The position numbers and the translations under genes are program-made. Under the pieces are notes generated by a model. It was not told the origin of the DNA and made no database searches. It saw only the letters and a list, made by a program, of their open reading frames with translations. A stretch of 26,913 bases of DNA from Actinomycetes bacterium. Its GTDB lineage: Bacteria; Actinomycetota; Acidimicrobiia; Acidimicrobiales; SZUA-35. Shown in pieces: positions 1 through 8,353 of this stretch (position 1 is its first letter; every line of letters begins with the position of its first letter). Location of the stretch: positions 1-26,913 of the forward strand of contig JAAETV010000044.1 in assembly GCA_024227975.1 (NCBI GenBank). Direction: 5' to 3'.

Positions 1-777
1 CAAGAGGTAGAGCAAGTCATCGATACCGAACGCGAGGACCATCGACACGCTCCAAATGGTGCGCAGCAGCCAGAGCGTTGTGGCGGCGACGAGAACGCGA
101 GGATCAATCGTCACCATGACGAGGCCGAGAATCGGTAGGCCGATGTAGAGCAGGGCCAATACTTCGATGACCCCTGGAGAATCGAATACGTAGGAGGTGG
201 CGACGAAAGCTGCGAGCAGGACGATTGCCGTAGGGGGCGAGAACGCACGCCGGCCCTGTCCTCTCAGTGCGAGCCACCAGGCAAGGCCGATTATGGCTCC
301 TTGCGAAATCAGGGCAGAGACAAGATCGTCGTGGTCGAATAGCCAGCTGTCGTTCTGGTACGCCTGGATCGCCGCGAAGATGGCTGACAGCGTGACCAGG
401 ACCGCCGTTGGCCATCTCGTAGTCAACACCAGACCGACGAGTGGAACGAGTGCGAACCCCATCGTCACCCGGGCCGACTGCGAGAACCCAGAGACGTCGC
501 CCGTGGCGCCCAACAGGTAGGTCATCGGCATGGCGGTCCGCAGCAGGTACCAGAGGCCAAGGGCGACAGCGATCCCATTCGCCCACACCAGTCGGGGTGA
601 TCCATTCGTTGAGATGCGGGCTCGGGTTCGCAAGCCCTCGAAGGCCAGTGATCGGGCTTGATGGAACGACCAGCGGTGGTCGGCGAGCTCGTTTGCGGTC
701 TCGACCAGCTCGTCGCCGCATTCGTGGCGGTAGCTGCTCGGGTAGGAGCGGACGACGATGGCGTAGCGTGGGCTCAT
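1..777 (-). CDS. Multi-span membrane protein, PadR-associated (partial, C-terminus off the window)
   Basis: The frame is open from an ATG at 777 to the first base of the window (259 codons, no stop), so the C-terminus is missing. The ATG overlaps the TGA of the PadR gene (ATGA, 774-777), which indicates translational coupling. The first ~55 residues are soluble, beginning MSPRYAIVVRSYPSSYRHEC; this Tyr-Pro...Tyr-Arg...Gly-Asp-Glu-Leu pattern is common at the start of membrane proteins encoded beside PadR regulators. About seven hydrophobic segments follow, including stretches near GIAVALGLWYLL, VTMGFALVPLVGLVL, AIIGLAWWLAL and IGLPILGLVMV. The role is unknown. By analogy with PadR-linked pairs it may be a stress-responsive membrane protein or an anti-regulator, but nothing here shows a substrate. 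Confidence 0.8.
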   Translation of the reverse strand, partial: MSPRYAIVVRSYPSSYRHECGDELVETANELADHRWSFHQARSLAFEGLRTRARISTNGSPRLVWANGIAVALGLWYLLRTAMPMTYLLGATGDVSGFSQSARVTMGFALVPLVGLVLTTRWPTAVLVTLSAIFAAIQAYQNDSWLFDHDDLVSALISQGAIIGLAWWLALRGQGRRAFSPPTAIVLLAAFVATSYVFDSPGVIEVLALLYIGLPILGLVMVTIDPRVLVAATTLWLLRTIWSVSMVLAFGIDDLLYLL

Positions 778-1097
778 GTTGCCACCACGGGGGCTTGGCC
801 GCCCGACAGGTTGTCGGCCACTGCGACCGACGACCTCATACGTTCGACTTCGGCCAGGACCGCTTGTCGCCCACTCTGGCTGATGCGGTAGTAGCGGCGA
901 CGTCGACCGTTGACGAGATCCTCACTATCAACAGAGATGAGACCCTGGTCGGTGAGCCGGTCGAGGGCACCGTAGAGGGTGCCCGCCGCCAGCCGTACCC
1001 GGCCCTCAGATAACGCTTCGGCTCGTTTGGCGATGCCATACCCGTGAAGTGGGCCACCAAGGAGCGTCAACAGCACGAAGTATGTAGGTTCACGCAT
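774..1097 (-). CDS. PadR-family transcriptional regulator
   Basis: This is a 107-residue winged-helix protein. It has the PadR signature: an N-terminal YFVLLTLLGGPLHGYGI helix, then AGTLYGALDRLTDQGLI (recognition helix) and a wing with RRRRYYRISQSGR. The short C-terminal helix fits the PadR-s1 subgroup, which dimerises through it. PadR proteins usually repress the gene pair they sit in until a small ligand is bound. The downstream membrane protein overlaps this gene by four bases, so the two are very likely one transcript and probably autoregulated. The ATG at 1097 starts directly at the conserved domain. A GAGG lies 3 bases upstream of it, which is close for a ribosome binding site. Confidence 0.9.
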   Translation of the reverse strand: MREPTYFVLLTLLGGPLHGYGIAKRAEALSEGRVRLAAGTLYGALDRLTDQGLISVDSEDLVNGRRRRYYRISQSGRQAVLAEVERMRSSVAVADNLSGGQAPVVAT

Positions 1098-1168
1098 CGC
1101 CTCATGATACTACGTGAGCCGATACATCGCTATCCGATCTATGGAGCCCGCCGATCCGTTGAGCCCGA

Positions 1169-1630
1169 CTACTCCTCCAGCGCTATTGCGTTGCCTTCCG
1201 GGATCTGGAGGAGCTCGATGACATTGCCGTCGGGGTCTCGTCCATAGGTCGCCCGAGCACCGGATCCCATATCGACGGGATCGGTGTGGAACCTCATCCC
1301 CGCCTGGCTGAGCCGTTCGTACTCCTCGTCGATCTCGGTCACCTCGATACACAGATGGGTGATGCCGTGATCACAGACCGGCCGATCGGGGTCGAGCGGG
1401 TTCGCTTGGGGCGATTCGAACTCGAACAGCTCGATGAAGGCGTTGTCGAGGCGCAGGAGAGCGACCTTGGCCGCCGAGCCCACGAGCCCGGTGACCCGGT
1501 CGGCGCTCTCGGCTCCCCGCTTCCAGGCGAACGTACTCACCTCTCGAAACCCCAGTAGATCTCGGTAGAAGGCCCGAGATCGCTCCAGATCTTGGGTCGA
1601 GATTGCTGTGTGGTGGATGGCACGGATCAT
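1169..1630 (-). CDS. VOC family (glyoxalase/epimerase-fold) protein
   Basis: This is a 153-residue protein with two beta-alpha-beta-beta-beta modules of the vicinal-oxygen-chelate fold. Module 1 begins IHHTAISTQDLERSRAFY and module 2 begins HGITHLCIEV. Likely metal ligands are H6 or H7, E67 or E70, H92 and E139 (GNVIELLQ). This matches glyoxalase I, methylmalonyl-CoA epimerase and dioxygenase relatives; the exact substrate cannot be read from the sequence. A GGAGGAA lies just before the ATG. The gene starts 39 bases after the stop of the thiamine-diphosphate enzyme on the same strand, so both probably act in one pathway, for example on a 2-hydroxyacyl or 2-oxo intermediate (inference). Confidence 0.88.
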   Translation of the reverse strand: MIRAIHHTAISTQDLERSRAFYRDLLGFREVSTFAWKRGAESADRVTGLVGSAAKVALLRLDNAFIELFEFESPQANPLDPDRPVCDHGITHLCIEVTEIDEEYERLSQAGMRFHTDPVDMGSGARATYGRDPDGNVIELLQIPEGNAIALEE

Positions 1631-1669
1631 GATCGGTTCCTCCTCGTCTCGGCCGGATACCCGGCCACC

Positions 1670-3349
1670 TCAGGACGTACCTTTGACCATCTCCACATAG
1701 GGGGAGATGAACGGCGACAGGCTCTCGTTGTCGATCTGTACATTGACGATCGATGGTCTGCCGTTGGCCGCAGCGCGCTTGATGGCCGGCAGGATCTCGT
1801 CGGGGTCGGTGACCTGCTCGCCGTGCCCATCCCACATCGCCACGATCTTCTCGTAGGCCCGCATGGGGTGGAGGTCAGTGTTGCACGACCCCATCTCCTC
1901 GATCTCCTCCGGTCGGATGTGCTTCTCGACCAGGCTGATCATCCCCCAGCTGGAGTCATTCGAGATCACGCAGACCACGGGCATCCCGAGCCTGGCCATG
2001 GTCTCCATCTCCATCGAATAGAAACCGAAGCTGCCATCGCCCGTATACCACAGGACCGGCTTGCCGGTGGCGGCCCAGGCCCCGATGGCGAGACCGGGTC
2101 CGGTACCGATGGTGCCGTTCGGCCCCGTAGCGTGAATCTGACCACCCTTGTAGGCGGTCGAGGCCCCTCCCATCCACACCGATGCCTCACCGCCGTCGAT
2201 CACCAGCGACCAGTCACGGCCCATCTCCTCGAGGAACTTCGCCGCCTCACCGGCACATCGCGCCGGGTGGATCGGAGTCTTGGGGTCCCGGTAGACCTCG
2301 GGGAGGTCGGCCGTGGTTTTCCCACCGACAGGACCGACCCATGAGTCACCTGTCTCCGCCTCCCTCATTGACCCGACGGAATCGAGGAGTTGGCGGGCAA
2401 CGGGGCCCGTGCCGCCGACAATGGCGATATCGGCCCGGACGTTGAAACCAATTTGGGATCGATCGGTGTGGACCTGGATCACCTTGGCCTCTTTCGCGAT
2501 CGACCTCCCATGGCCCCATCGGTAATCGAAGCGACAGCCCATTGCCAGCACGACGTCTGCTGATCTCATGGCATTGGTGTTGAGCAATCGGTTCGATGAC
2601 TCATTGCCGAAGAGTCCCCTGCATCCGTTGCCTGCGATGCCCACCGGCATCTTCAAGTGGTCCGACAGGTCGGCCACCGCAGCGGCGTCACTGCCGATGG
2701 TCGGCCGAGCGCCATCATCGAGCAGTAGGGCCGGCCGCTCGGCTCCGGCCAGCAGCTCGGCCGCCTGTTCGATGAGGTCGGGATGTCCAGCGGCGATGGC
2801 AGCGGCGGGGCTGGGCATGGATGGTCGGAGGCTGGCCTCGTCCACCTTGGTGAAGAGCAGATCCGTCGGGATCTCTAGATACACCGGACCTGGGTTGGCG
2901 TCGGTGGCGTGACGGAAAGCCATCGACACGTACTCGGGAATCCGGTCTGCGATCGTGACCTTCCTCGCCCACTTCGAGATCGACTCCATCAGACCCAGTG
3001 TCGACATGTCCTGCAAGTCGCCAGCGTCTCGTTTTGCTAGCGCCACCGCACCGCCGATGTGCACCACCGGGATGTTCATCGAGTCGGCTTCCATCATCCC
3101 GGCCGCCGTATTGCCGACACCCGGACCTGCGGTGGTTATCACCGCCGCGATCTTCCCTGTGGCTCGCGTGTAGGCGATGGCGGCGTAGAGGGCCGAGCAC
3201 TCGTGCCGCATGTCGATGATCTCGATTCCCGCATTCCGCATCCCGTACAGCGCAGGCATGATGTGCCCACCGCAGAGAACGAATGCTTGCTCCACACCTT
3301 CATCGGCGAGCGTTCTGCCTACGAGCGAACCGCCGTCAACCTTGCCCAT
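1670..3349 (-). CDS. Thiamine-diphosphate-dependent enzyme (acetolactate synthase / 2-hydroxyacyl-CoA lyase-like)
   Basis: This 559-residue protein has the three-domain layout of the acetolactate-synthase superfamily. The N-terminal pyrimidine-binding domain carries the catalytic Glu at about residue 50 (MRHECSALYAA). It is followed by a central Rossmann-like domain (about 190-330). The C-terminal diphosphate-binding domain has the GDGSF...N motif from about residue 437 to 465 (YTGDGSFGFY ... ISNDSSWG). Such enzymes make or break C-C bonds next to a carbonyl; oxalyl-CoA decarboxylase, 2-hydroxyacyl-CoA lyase, benzoylformate decarboxylase and ALS are alternatives. The CoA-linked neighbourhood favours a lyase or decarboxylase over biosynthetic ALS, and no small ALS subunit is adjacent. 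The ATG at 3349 has GAGGAG upstream with good spacing. Confidence 0.88.
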   Translation of the reverse strand: MGKVDGGSLVGRTLADEGVEQAFVLCGGHIMPALYGMRNAGIEIIDMRHECSALYAAIAYTRATGKIAAVITTAGPGVGNTAAGMMEADSMNIPVVHIGGAVALAKRDAGDLQDMSTLGLMESISKWARKVTIADRIPEYVSMAFRHATDANPGPVYLEIPTDLLFTKVDEASLRPSMPSPAAAIAAGHPDLIEQAAELLAGAERPALLLDDGARPTIGSDAAAVADLSDHLKMPVGIAGNGCRGLFGNESSNRLLNTNAMRSADVVLAMGCRFDYRWGHGRSIAKEAKVIQVHTDRSQIGFNVRADIAIVGGTGPVARQLLDSVGSMREAETGDSWVGPVGGKTTADLPEVYRDPKTPIHPARCAGEAAKFLEEMGRDWSLVIDGGEASVWMGGASTAYKGGQIHATGPNGTIGTGPGLAIGAWAATGKPVLWYTGDGSFGFYSMEMETMARLGMPVVCVISNDSSWGMISLVEKHIRPEEIEEMGSCNTDLHPMRAYEKIVAMWDGHGEQVTDPDEILPAIKRAAANGRPSIVNVQIDNESLSPFISPYVEMVKGTS

Positions 3350-3578
3350 GTCGATCTCCTCACTGACTGGCTCTCATTGCCCGCGAAACTGAGCATCAGC
3401 AGGTTCCAGGCACGAGTCATCTCGACGATGCCTCACCCTCCCGTGGTCGGGCGCGGCCGATTTCGAAGCTGGGTAGAACCGAAACTGATGCCGGATTCAC
3501 ACTAGTTGACCCATGAACAGATCACCTCTTGGGGGGAGCACAGAGTCACCGGATGGGACTGATTGGGAGCTCGGTCGG

Positions 3579-4601
3579 CTACAGGAATCGCATCGCATGA
3601 TCCTGGAGGCTCCCCAGGGACAGTGCCACATCCTCCCACCAAGGGTCGGGACGCTTGCCCCGGCGATGCAGAGCCAAGTTGAAGCCAGCGATGATGGCGA
3701 ACTTGTAGGCGGCCTGGGCTCGGAACCAATCGATGTCGAGCGGTGCCTCACCCTGGATCTCGGTATAGAGAGCAAGCAACTCGTCGGCCTCGGCCATCCC
3801 CGGTGGTGTCGCACCCTCATGAGTCCAGGCCCCAGGGGCGTTGAACAGTGCCATCCAGCCAAGATCGGTGTTGGTAGCCCCGACCCCACACAACTCCCAG
3901 TCGATCACCGCGGCAAGCACACCATCGGTGGAGTAGAGGAGGTTGCCGAACTGGAAGTCACCGTGGCACAACCCGATGTGGGCACCCATCGGCATGGCAT
4001 CGAGCAGACGGCGGCGGATCTCGGGGAGTTGATCCAACCGAGCTGGTTCGGCCACCCGGTCGAGAAGGCGGTCCCAGCTGACGACGTCGGCCCGCAGGTC
4101 AACTGGCGGGCCCAGATTCTGGCAACGCCCTCGCCAGTCCACCCTGTGGATCCCCGCCAGCGCGGTCATTGCCTGACGGGCCATCGAGGTCCTGGTCTGG
4201 GCCGGTAGCTCGTGAGCCCACGGCTCCGTACCGAGACCAACCGCCTCGACCTCATCGAGGAAGGGGGTCACGAAGTAGGGGCTGTCGAACCACTCCAGAT
4301 CATCGGGGCCACCCCACCACCTCACCTGGCAATGGGGCACTTCACTGCCCTCGAGAGCCTGGATCGCGACCACCTGACGGGTGAGGTCGGCGGTGCCCTC
4401 CCAGCGTACGCGGGGAGGGGGCAGACGCAAGAACCAACGGTCCGTCTCGCCCCCACTGACCACCGAGAATAGGTATGAGAATCCGGCATGGCCCGGCAAC
4501 GAGACAACATCGCCCACGACAACATCCAGATCCTGGTACCGGTCCTGACAGAACGCCAGCAGACGTCGTTCTAGCTCAGACAGGTCCACCCTGGTCATCA
4601 T
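3579..4601 (-). CDS. Phosphotransferase family protein (APH / choline-kinase fold)
   Basis: This protein of about 340 residues has a kinase-like fold. The catalytic loop reads CHGDFQFGNLL (Brenner motif HGDxxxxN) and is followed after about 20 residues by the metal-binding IDWE. An N-lobe is visible as FSYLFSVVSGGETDRWFLRLP. Members include aminoglycoside phosphotransferases and the ACAD10/11-type kinases that phosphorylate hydroxyacyl groups in acyl-CoA breakdown. The neighbouring thiamine-diphosphate and CoA-related genes favour the second kind, but this is inference, and resistance should not be assumed. The start is uncertain: tandem ATGs at 4601 and 4598 precede the domain, and a GTG at 4625 is possible; none has a clear ribosome binding site. 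A 229-base gap to the next gene holds no ORF I believe. Confidence 0.85.
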   Translation of the reverse strand: MMTRVDLSELERRLLAFCQDRYQDLDVVVGDVVSLPGHAGFSYLFSVVSGGETDRWFLRLPPPRVRWEGTADLTRQVVAIQALEGSEVPHCQVRWWGGPDDLEWFDSPYFVTPFLDEVEAVGLGTEPWAHELPAQTRTSMARQAMTALAGIHRVDWRGRCQNLGPPVDLRADVVSWDRLLDRVAEPARLDQLPEIRRRLLDAMPMGAHIGLCHGDFQFGNLLYSTDGVLAAVIDWELCGVGATNTDLGWMALFNAPGAWTHEGATPPGMAEADELLALYTEIQGEAPLDIDWFRAQAAYKFAIIAGFNLALHRRGKRPDPWWEDVALSLGSLQDHAMRFL

Positions 4602-4720
4602 GGCACGGGAGATGTGTCTGAGCACCGGGAGCGATGATTGCCAGACGGCGCCCCGCGTGCTGGTCTGTTGATGATGTTCAACTTCAGCTCGGTGCCGAAA
4701 CCGTTGGTCGTGCTACTCCA

Positions 4721-5122
4721 GTGAGGACGGGCGACAACCCGCGTTGGGTCATCGACGGGAACAATGTCTTCGGCTCGCGCCCTGACGGGTGGTGGAATGA
4801 CCGGGCTGGAGCAGCGTTTCGGTTCACCCAATGTGTGGCCGAGTGGTGCCGGACCCACGACGACGAAGTGGTGATCGTGTTCGACGCCCCCGTCCTGGCT
4901 GAGACCATGGCCTTGACTGGCGGGAACCTCATGGTGGTGGAGGCAACCCGACGGGGTCGCGACGCCGCCGACGACGAGATCGTCACCATCCTCGATCGCC
5001 TCGACCCCGCCCAGCTAGAGGTCACTATCGTCGTGACCTCCGATCGGGGCTTGCGGAGCAGGCTGCCCTCGATCGTCGAGGTGAGCGGCAGCGGTCGGTT
5101 CCGCCGGCTGATCGGCTACTGA
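4721..5122 (+). CDS. NYN/PIN-like (YacP-type) nuclease-fold protein
   Basis: This is a protein of about 133 residues with the NYN/YacP fold. It has WVIDGNNVFG (first acidic Asp plus Asn), VVIVFDAP, an acidic DAADDEIVTIL helix and VVTSDRGLRSRL (last Asp). These correspond to the metal-binding acidic residues of PIN/NYN ribonucleases. I chose the GTG at 4721. It sits a few residues before the first strand, as in relatives, and codons before it (4634-4720) end in G/C only about 40 percent of the time, against about 88 percent just after. An upstream in-frame ATG at 4634 would add 29 non-domain residues. The target is unknown; family members process RNA. It converges on the small Cys-rich gene. 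Confidence 0.78.
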   Translation: MRTGDNPRWVIDGNNVFGSRPDGWWNDRAGAAFRFTQCVAEWCRTHDDEVVIVFDAPVLAETMALTGGNLMVVEATRRGRDAADDEIVTILDRLDPAQLEVTIVVTSDRGLRSRLPSIVEVSGSGRFRRLIGY

Positions 5123-5139
5123 GTCGGCCCGATCAGCCG
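5105..5139. terminator. Inverted repeat over convergent stop codons, candidate bidirectional terminator
   Basis: CGGCTGATCGG at 5105-5115 is a perfect inverted repeat of CCGATCAGCCG at 5129-5139, giving an 11-bp stem with a 13-base loop. The stop codons of the NYN gene (5120-5122) and the small Cys-rich gene (5133-5135) both lie inside it. There is no clear T-run, as is common in high-GC actinomycetes. A bidirectional terminator is the simplest reading. Confidence 0.55.
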
Positions 5140-5300
5140 CCCATGAGCTTGCGGAAGAATCCACCCCTGGTGTGAGCTGAGTCAGACTCACACATACAGC
5201 GATCCCCAGGGGCAACATTGGCGAGCACCTTGTCGATGTGAGCCCCGCATCCGGCCCACGAGGGCCTGCCGCAGGTTGAACAAGTGATTCGCCGACACAT
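5133..5300 (-). CDS. Small Cys-rich (zinc-ribbon-like) protein, 55 aa
   Basis: This short gene starts MCRRITCSTCGRPSWAGCGA and ends FFRKLMGG. Cysteines at 2, 7, 10, 18, 35 and 37 and a histidine at 21 suggest a structural zinc site. The start with CRxxTCxTCGxPxWAGCGxH is a pattern I recognise from a widespread family of small uncharacterised proteins that begin MCRxxTC. No enzymatic role is known. The ATG has GAGG only two bases upstream, too close to be an ideal ribosome binding site. The stop is 10 bases from that of the convergent NYN gene. The C-terminal basic/hydrophobic tail (GGFFRKLMGG) also recurs in such proteins. Confidence 0.75.
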   Translation of the reverse strand: MCRRITCSTCGRPSWAGCGAHIDKVLANVAPGDRCMCESDSAHTRGGFFRKLMGG

Positions 5301-5573
5301 GGCCTCAGCCTACCGCCCTCCCTCAGATGGCCTGATGTGGATCATCTCTCGCCATACCTCGATCTCGAGCTCGACGTCGCCATCGCCAAGAACGAGGTCC
5401 CATCGTCGGGTGGGTGGTCGCTAGTGCTTGGTGCTCAGCCCGGTGGGTACCGCGCCCAAGGCACCGTGATGGGCGCAATCGGTACGCCGACATTCTCCGA
5501 GTCGTCTTGACGATTGGACTGGAGGGGCCCACGGTTGAATGTCGGGGAATGTTCTCGGAATGGGGTGGTCGAC

Positions 5574-6611
5574 ATGAGTCTGATTGATCCTCTGCTCGTT
5601 GCGATGCTGATCGTCTGTTTTGCCGGTGCTGCCGCTTTCGCCGTGGCGGAGGTCTCCATCCTGCGAGTCAGGCGGAGTGAGGTGCTGCTTGATGCGGATC
5701 AGCTGCGGCCCCGTGCCCGTGAGCTTCTTCGACTCCTGGACGAGCTCCCCGTTGTCCTGAACTGCGTTCTCCTGGTTGTGCTCTTGCTGCAAGTATCAGC
5801 GGCGACGATTGCGAGCTCGCTCGCTGTTCGCTGGTTTGGGGGCGTCGGGGTCACGATTGCTGCGTTTGTGATGACAACAGTGTTGTTCGTGTACGGGGAA
5901 GCCGTCCCGAAGACGATGGCAATGCGGTCACCCCATGTGATGGCGTTGAGGATGACGCCCCTGTTGCGGGCACTGGTGCGAGTGATGCGACCACCAGTCA
6001 CCCTGTTGGTGGCGCTAGCCGATCTGCAGACCCCGGGAGGCAGTGTTTCGACTCGTGCCCTCACCGAGAGGGAGATCCGCGCCCTAGCCCACGAGGCGGC
6101 TGAAGTGGGTGAGATCGAGGTCGACGATGTGGCGCTCGTCGACCGATCGTTCGAGTTCAACGACCGCTGCGTCGCCGATGTCATGGTCGAGCGAGATCGA
6201 ATCTGCTCTGTGACCAGCAGCGAGTCGGTATCTGATGCACTGCATCGTGCGATCTCGTTCGGCCATCGGCGGCTACCCGTCTGTGGCGATGATGTCGACG
6301 ACATCATCGGCGTGGTACGGCTCCGCGACGTCGCTTCAGTTGCACGAACCGCGCCGAGTGCCGCGGTAGGTTCTGTTGCCACTGAAGCGCTGCGATGCGG
6401 TCCAAGTCAACGGATATCCGAGCTTGTCCGCCGGATGCAAGCTAGTGGACAGTGGCTCGCGATAGTTGCTGACACCGATGGACTGACAGTGGGGCTGGCA
6501 ACGATCGAGGATGTCGTGGCCGAGTTGGTCGGTGAGATCTCAGATGAAACGCCCAGCCTCGGCATCGAGAGCGGAGAGCACCAAGGCGAACCCCCAACCG
6601 AGGGACCCTGA
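5574..6611 (+). CDS. CNNM/CorB-type membrane protein (DUF21 + two CBS domains)
   Basis: This is a protein of about 345 residues. The N-terminal DUF21 transmembrane region (about 1-150) has three to four hydrophobic segments and the family hallmark YGEAVPKTMA. It is followed by a CBS pair (about 190-325), with RRLPVCGD...IIGVVRLRDV as CBS1 and LAIVADTDGLTVGLATIEDVV as CBS2. CNNM/CorB proteins are linked to magnesium or other cation efflux and are often misnamed hemolysins. The protein ends about 25 residues after CBS2 with an acidic tail, so the C-terminal CorC/HlyC domain is absent. I chose the ATG at 5574 because it has GGGGTGG upstream and starts at the membrane domain; an in-frame ATG at 5514 is less likely. 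The 273 bases upstream hold no convincing gene. Confidence 0.85.
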   Translation: MSLIDPLLVAMLIVCFAGAAAFAVAEVSILRVRRSEVLLDADQLRPRARELLRLLDELPVVLNCVLLVVLLLQVSAATIASSLAVRWFGGVGVTIAAFVMTTVLFVYGEAVPKTMAMRSPHVMALRMTPLLRALVRVMRPPVTLLVALADLQTPGGSVSTRALTEREIRALAHEAAEVGEIEVDDVALVDRSFEFNDRCVADVMVERDRICSVTSSESVSDALHRAISFGHRRLPVCGDDVDDIIGVVRLRDVASVARTAPSAAVGSVATEALRCGPSQRISELVRRMQASGQWLAIVADTDGLTVGLATIEDVVAELVGEISDETPSLGIESGEHQGEPPTEGP

Positions 6612-6658
6612 TCACATCCATAGTCCTCATCTCGGCCGGCCACCACTATGAGGCGCCG

Positions 6659-8353
6659 CTATGCGTCAACTGTGGCTGGGTCGACTACGACCGATATCAC
6701 GGACTCTTGGTTGTCGGGGTCTCGATCTGGTGGAGCAGAGTCGCGAGTGGCGTAGTTGAACTGACCAATCAGCTGTTGGAGTTGGCTCGAGATGCTGGTC
6801 AGGCCTTGTGCAGAGTCTCTGGTGATGCTGGCAGCATTGCTGGTCGCCTCCGCGGCATGGGCGACGCTGGCGATGTTCTGCGAGATATGCCCGGTTCCTT
6901 CGGCTGCAGTTGAGATGTTGCGACTCATCTCTTCGGTGGTCACATTCTGTTCCTCAACCGCGCTGGCGACTGCCGTCACCATCTCGTCAAGATCGCTGAC
7001 GATCTGCTTGATCTCGCTGATGGATCCCATTGCCGCCTGAGCGTCATCCTGGGTGCTGGCAATCCGTTCGCGGATCTCATCAGTAGCCTCAGCTGTCTGC
7101 TTGGCCAGGCCCTTGACCTCATTGGCCACGACCGCGAAACCCTTCCCGTCCTCACCGGCCCGCGCCGCTTCGATGGTGGCGTTGAGGGCAAGGAGGTTCG
7201 TCTGCTCAGCAATCGAGGTGATGATGTCGATCACGGTCCCGATCTCCTCGCTCCGGCGGCCGAGCCTCACCACTGTCGAGTTCGCCTCGTCAGTCGCTGA
7301 GACGGCCTGGTTCACGACTCGGGCGGCTCGGTCGGTCTGTTGGGATATCTCGGTGATGGATCCGCTCATCTGCTCTGTCGCCGTCGCCACCGTGGTGACA
7401 TTGTGCGCGACCTGGCCAGAGGCCGTAGAAACGCCGGCGGCCTCGTTCGAGGCTTCGGAGGCGGAGGCGGTCATGCTGTCACTGACACCGTCCAGTTCCT
7501 CAGCCGAGATCGACAATGTCTGGGTGCTCTCTCCGATTTCGGCCAGTGTGATCTCGAGCTTCTCTACAAACTCGTTGAAAGACCGAGCGATTTGGCCAAG
7601 CTCGTCATTGCCGACGACATCGATCCGTCTGGTGAGATCCACCTTGCCGGCGAAGACGTCTTCCAATGTCGAAACCATGGAACGTGCGGGCTTGACGGTC
7701 AGGTTGGCGAGGAAAACGGCGACTCCGAGCCCAAGAAATGAGCTCGAGACGGTTCCCCACAGGATTATGTTGAGAAGCCTTTGCGCTGATTTTGCCATCC
7801 CGACTTGTCTCTCGTCCATCAGAGCACCCTCGATTGCAACGGCTTCGGCGAACACGGCACGCATGCCATCGAAGTGATCCTTGCCGAGGCCACTATTCTC
7901 GAAGTCGATCACGTCTTGTGTCGAGGCGAGGCCGTTGGTCACATTCCTCCGCAACGCGATTCCCGGCTCGGTGACTTCGTTCTGCCAGGCTTGGGCCCGT
8001 GCCTCCAGATCCCTCCACCGTTCCACCTGGGCTGGGTTGTCCGCGGTTTCTTCGATCAGTGCCCGCAATCCGTCCACGGACTTGGCCCGGCCTGCCTCGT
8101 ACGGCTCGAGGTACTCGTCCTCACCGGTAATGAGGAATCCTCGGTATCCGGTCTCCATGTCGACGAGGCCAGCCAACGCATCGTCGGCCAACTCGATTAC
8201 GGAATAGGTGTGACCCACCCAGGCCCCGGCCTCCTGGTTGGCCGTTGTTGAGGTATAGGCGAAGGCGCTCAATAGCGTCATCAACGTCAAGAGAATGCCA
8301 ACAAGGCTGAGCATCTTCCAGCGCAGAGACATATCCCTGAGAATCCGTAGCAT
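6659..8353 (-). CDS. Methyl-accepting chemotaxis protein with CHASE3 sensor domain
   Basis: This is a protein of about 564 residues. TM1 (about 14-33) is followed by an extracytoplasmic four-helix CHASE3 domain, whose signature [18 protein letters not shown] lies near 66-83. TM2 (about 192-217) and a HAMP domain (VKPARSM ... VDLTRRI ... [12 protein letters not shown]) come next. The MCP signalling coiled coil has its hairpin tip [20 protein letters not shown] near residues 385-405. The tip is where CheA and CheW bind. CHASE3 ligands are unknown. No che or flagellar genes are in the window; a link to pilus-based motility is possible given the tad locus, but is speculation. I chose the ATG at 8353, with GGAG upstream, because it begins directly before TM1. 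The frame stays open to 8482, but that extension does not look like protein. It is convergent with the CNNM gene. Confidence 0.92.
   Translation of the reverse strand: MLRILRDMSLRWKMLSLVGILLTLMTLLSAFAYTSTTANQEAGAWVGHTYSVIELADDALAGLVDMETGYRGFLITGEDEYLEPYEAGRAKSVDGLRALIEETADNPAQVERWRDLEARAQAWQNEVTEPGIALRRNVTNGLASTQDVIDFENSGLGKDHFDGMRAVFAEAVAIEGALMDERQVGMAKSAQRLLNIILWGTVSSSFLGLGVAVFLANLTVKPARSMVSTLEDVFAGKVDLTRRIDVVGNDELGQIARSFNEFVEKLEITLAEIGESTQTLSISAEELDGVSDSMTASASEASNEAAGVSTASGQVAHNVTTVATATEQMSGSITEISQQTDRAARVVNQAVSATDEANSTVVRLGRRSEEIGTVIDIITSIAEQTNLLALNATIEAARAGEDGKGFAVVANEVKGLAKQTAEATDEIRERIASTQDDAQAAMGSISEIKQIVSDLDEMVTAVASAVEEQNVTTEEMSRNISTAAEGTGHISQNIASVAHAAEATSNAASITRDSAQGLTSISSQLQQLIGQFNYATRDSAPPDRDPDNQESVISVVVDPATVDA

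Noticed and set aside
4634..4720. Upstream ATG start for the NYN protein at 4634.
   Set aside because: Codons there end in G/C only about 40 percent of the time and the residues precede the fold; a GTG at 4721 fits better.
5310..5422. Minus-strand open frame (WDLVLGDGDVELEIEVW...) directly upstream of the small Cys-rich gene.
   Set aside because: It lacks a start codon and its third-position GC (about 62 percent) is no better than background.
5507..5542. Promoter-like TTGACG / TTGGAC elements upstream of the CNNM gene.
   Set aside because: No acceptable -10 hexamer at 16-18 bases; the best match (GAATGT) is weak.
6625..6653. 6-bp inverted repeat CCTCAT/ATGAGG between the convergent CNNM and chemotaxis receptor genes.
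   Set aside because: Short stem, long loop and no T-run; not enough for a terminator call.
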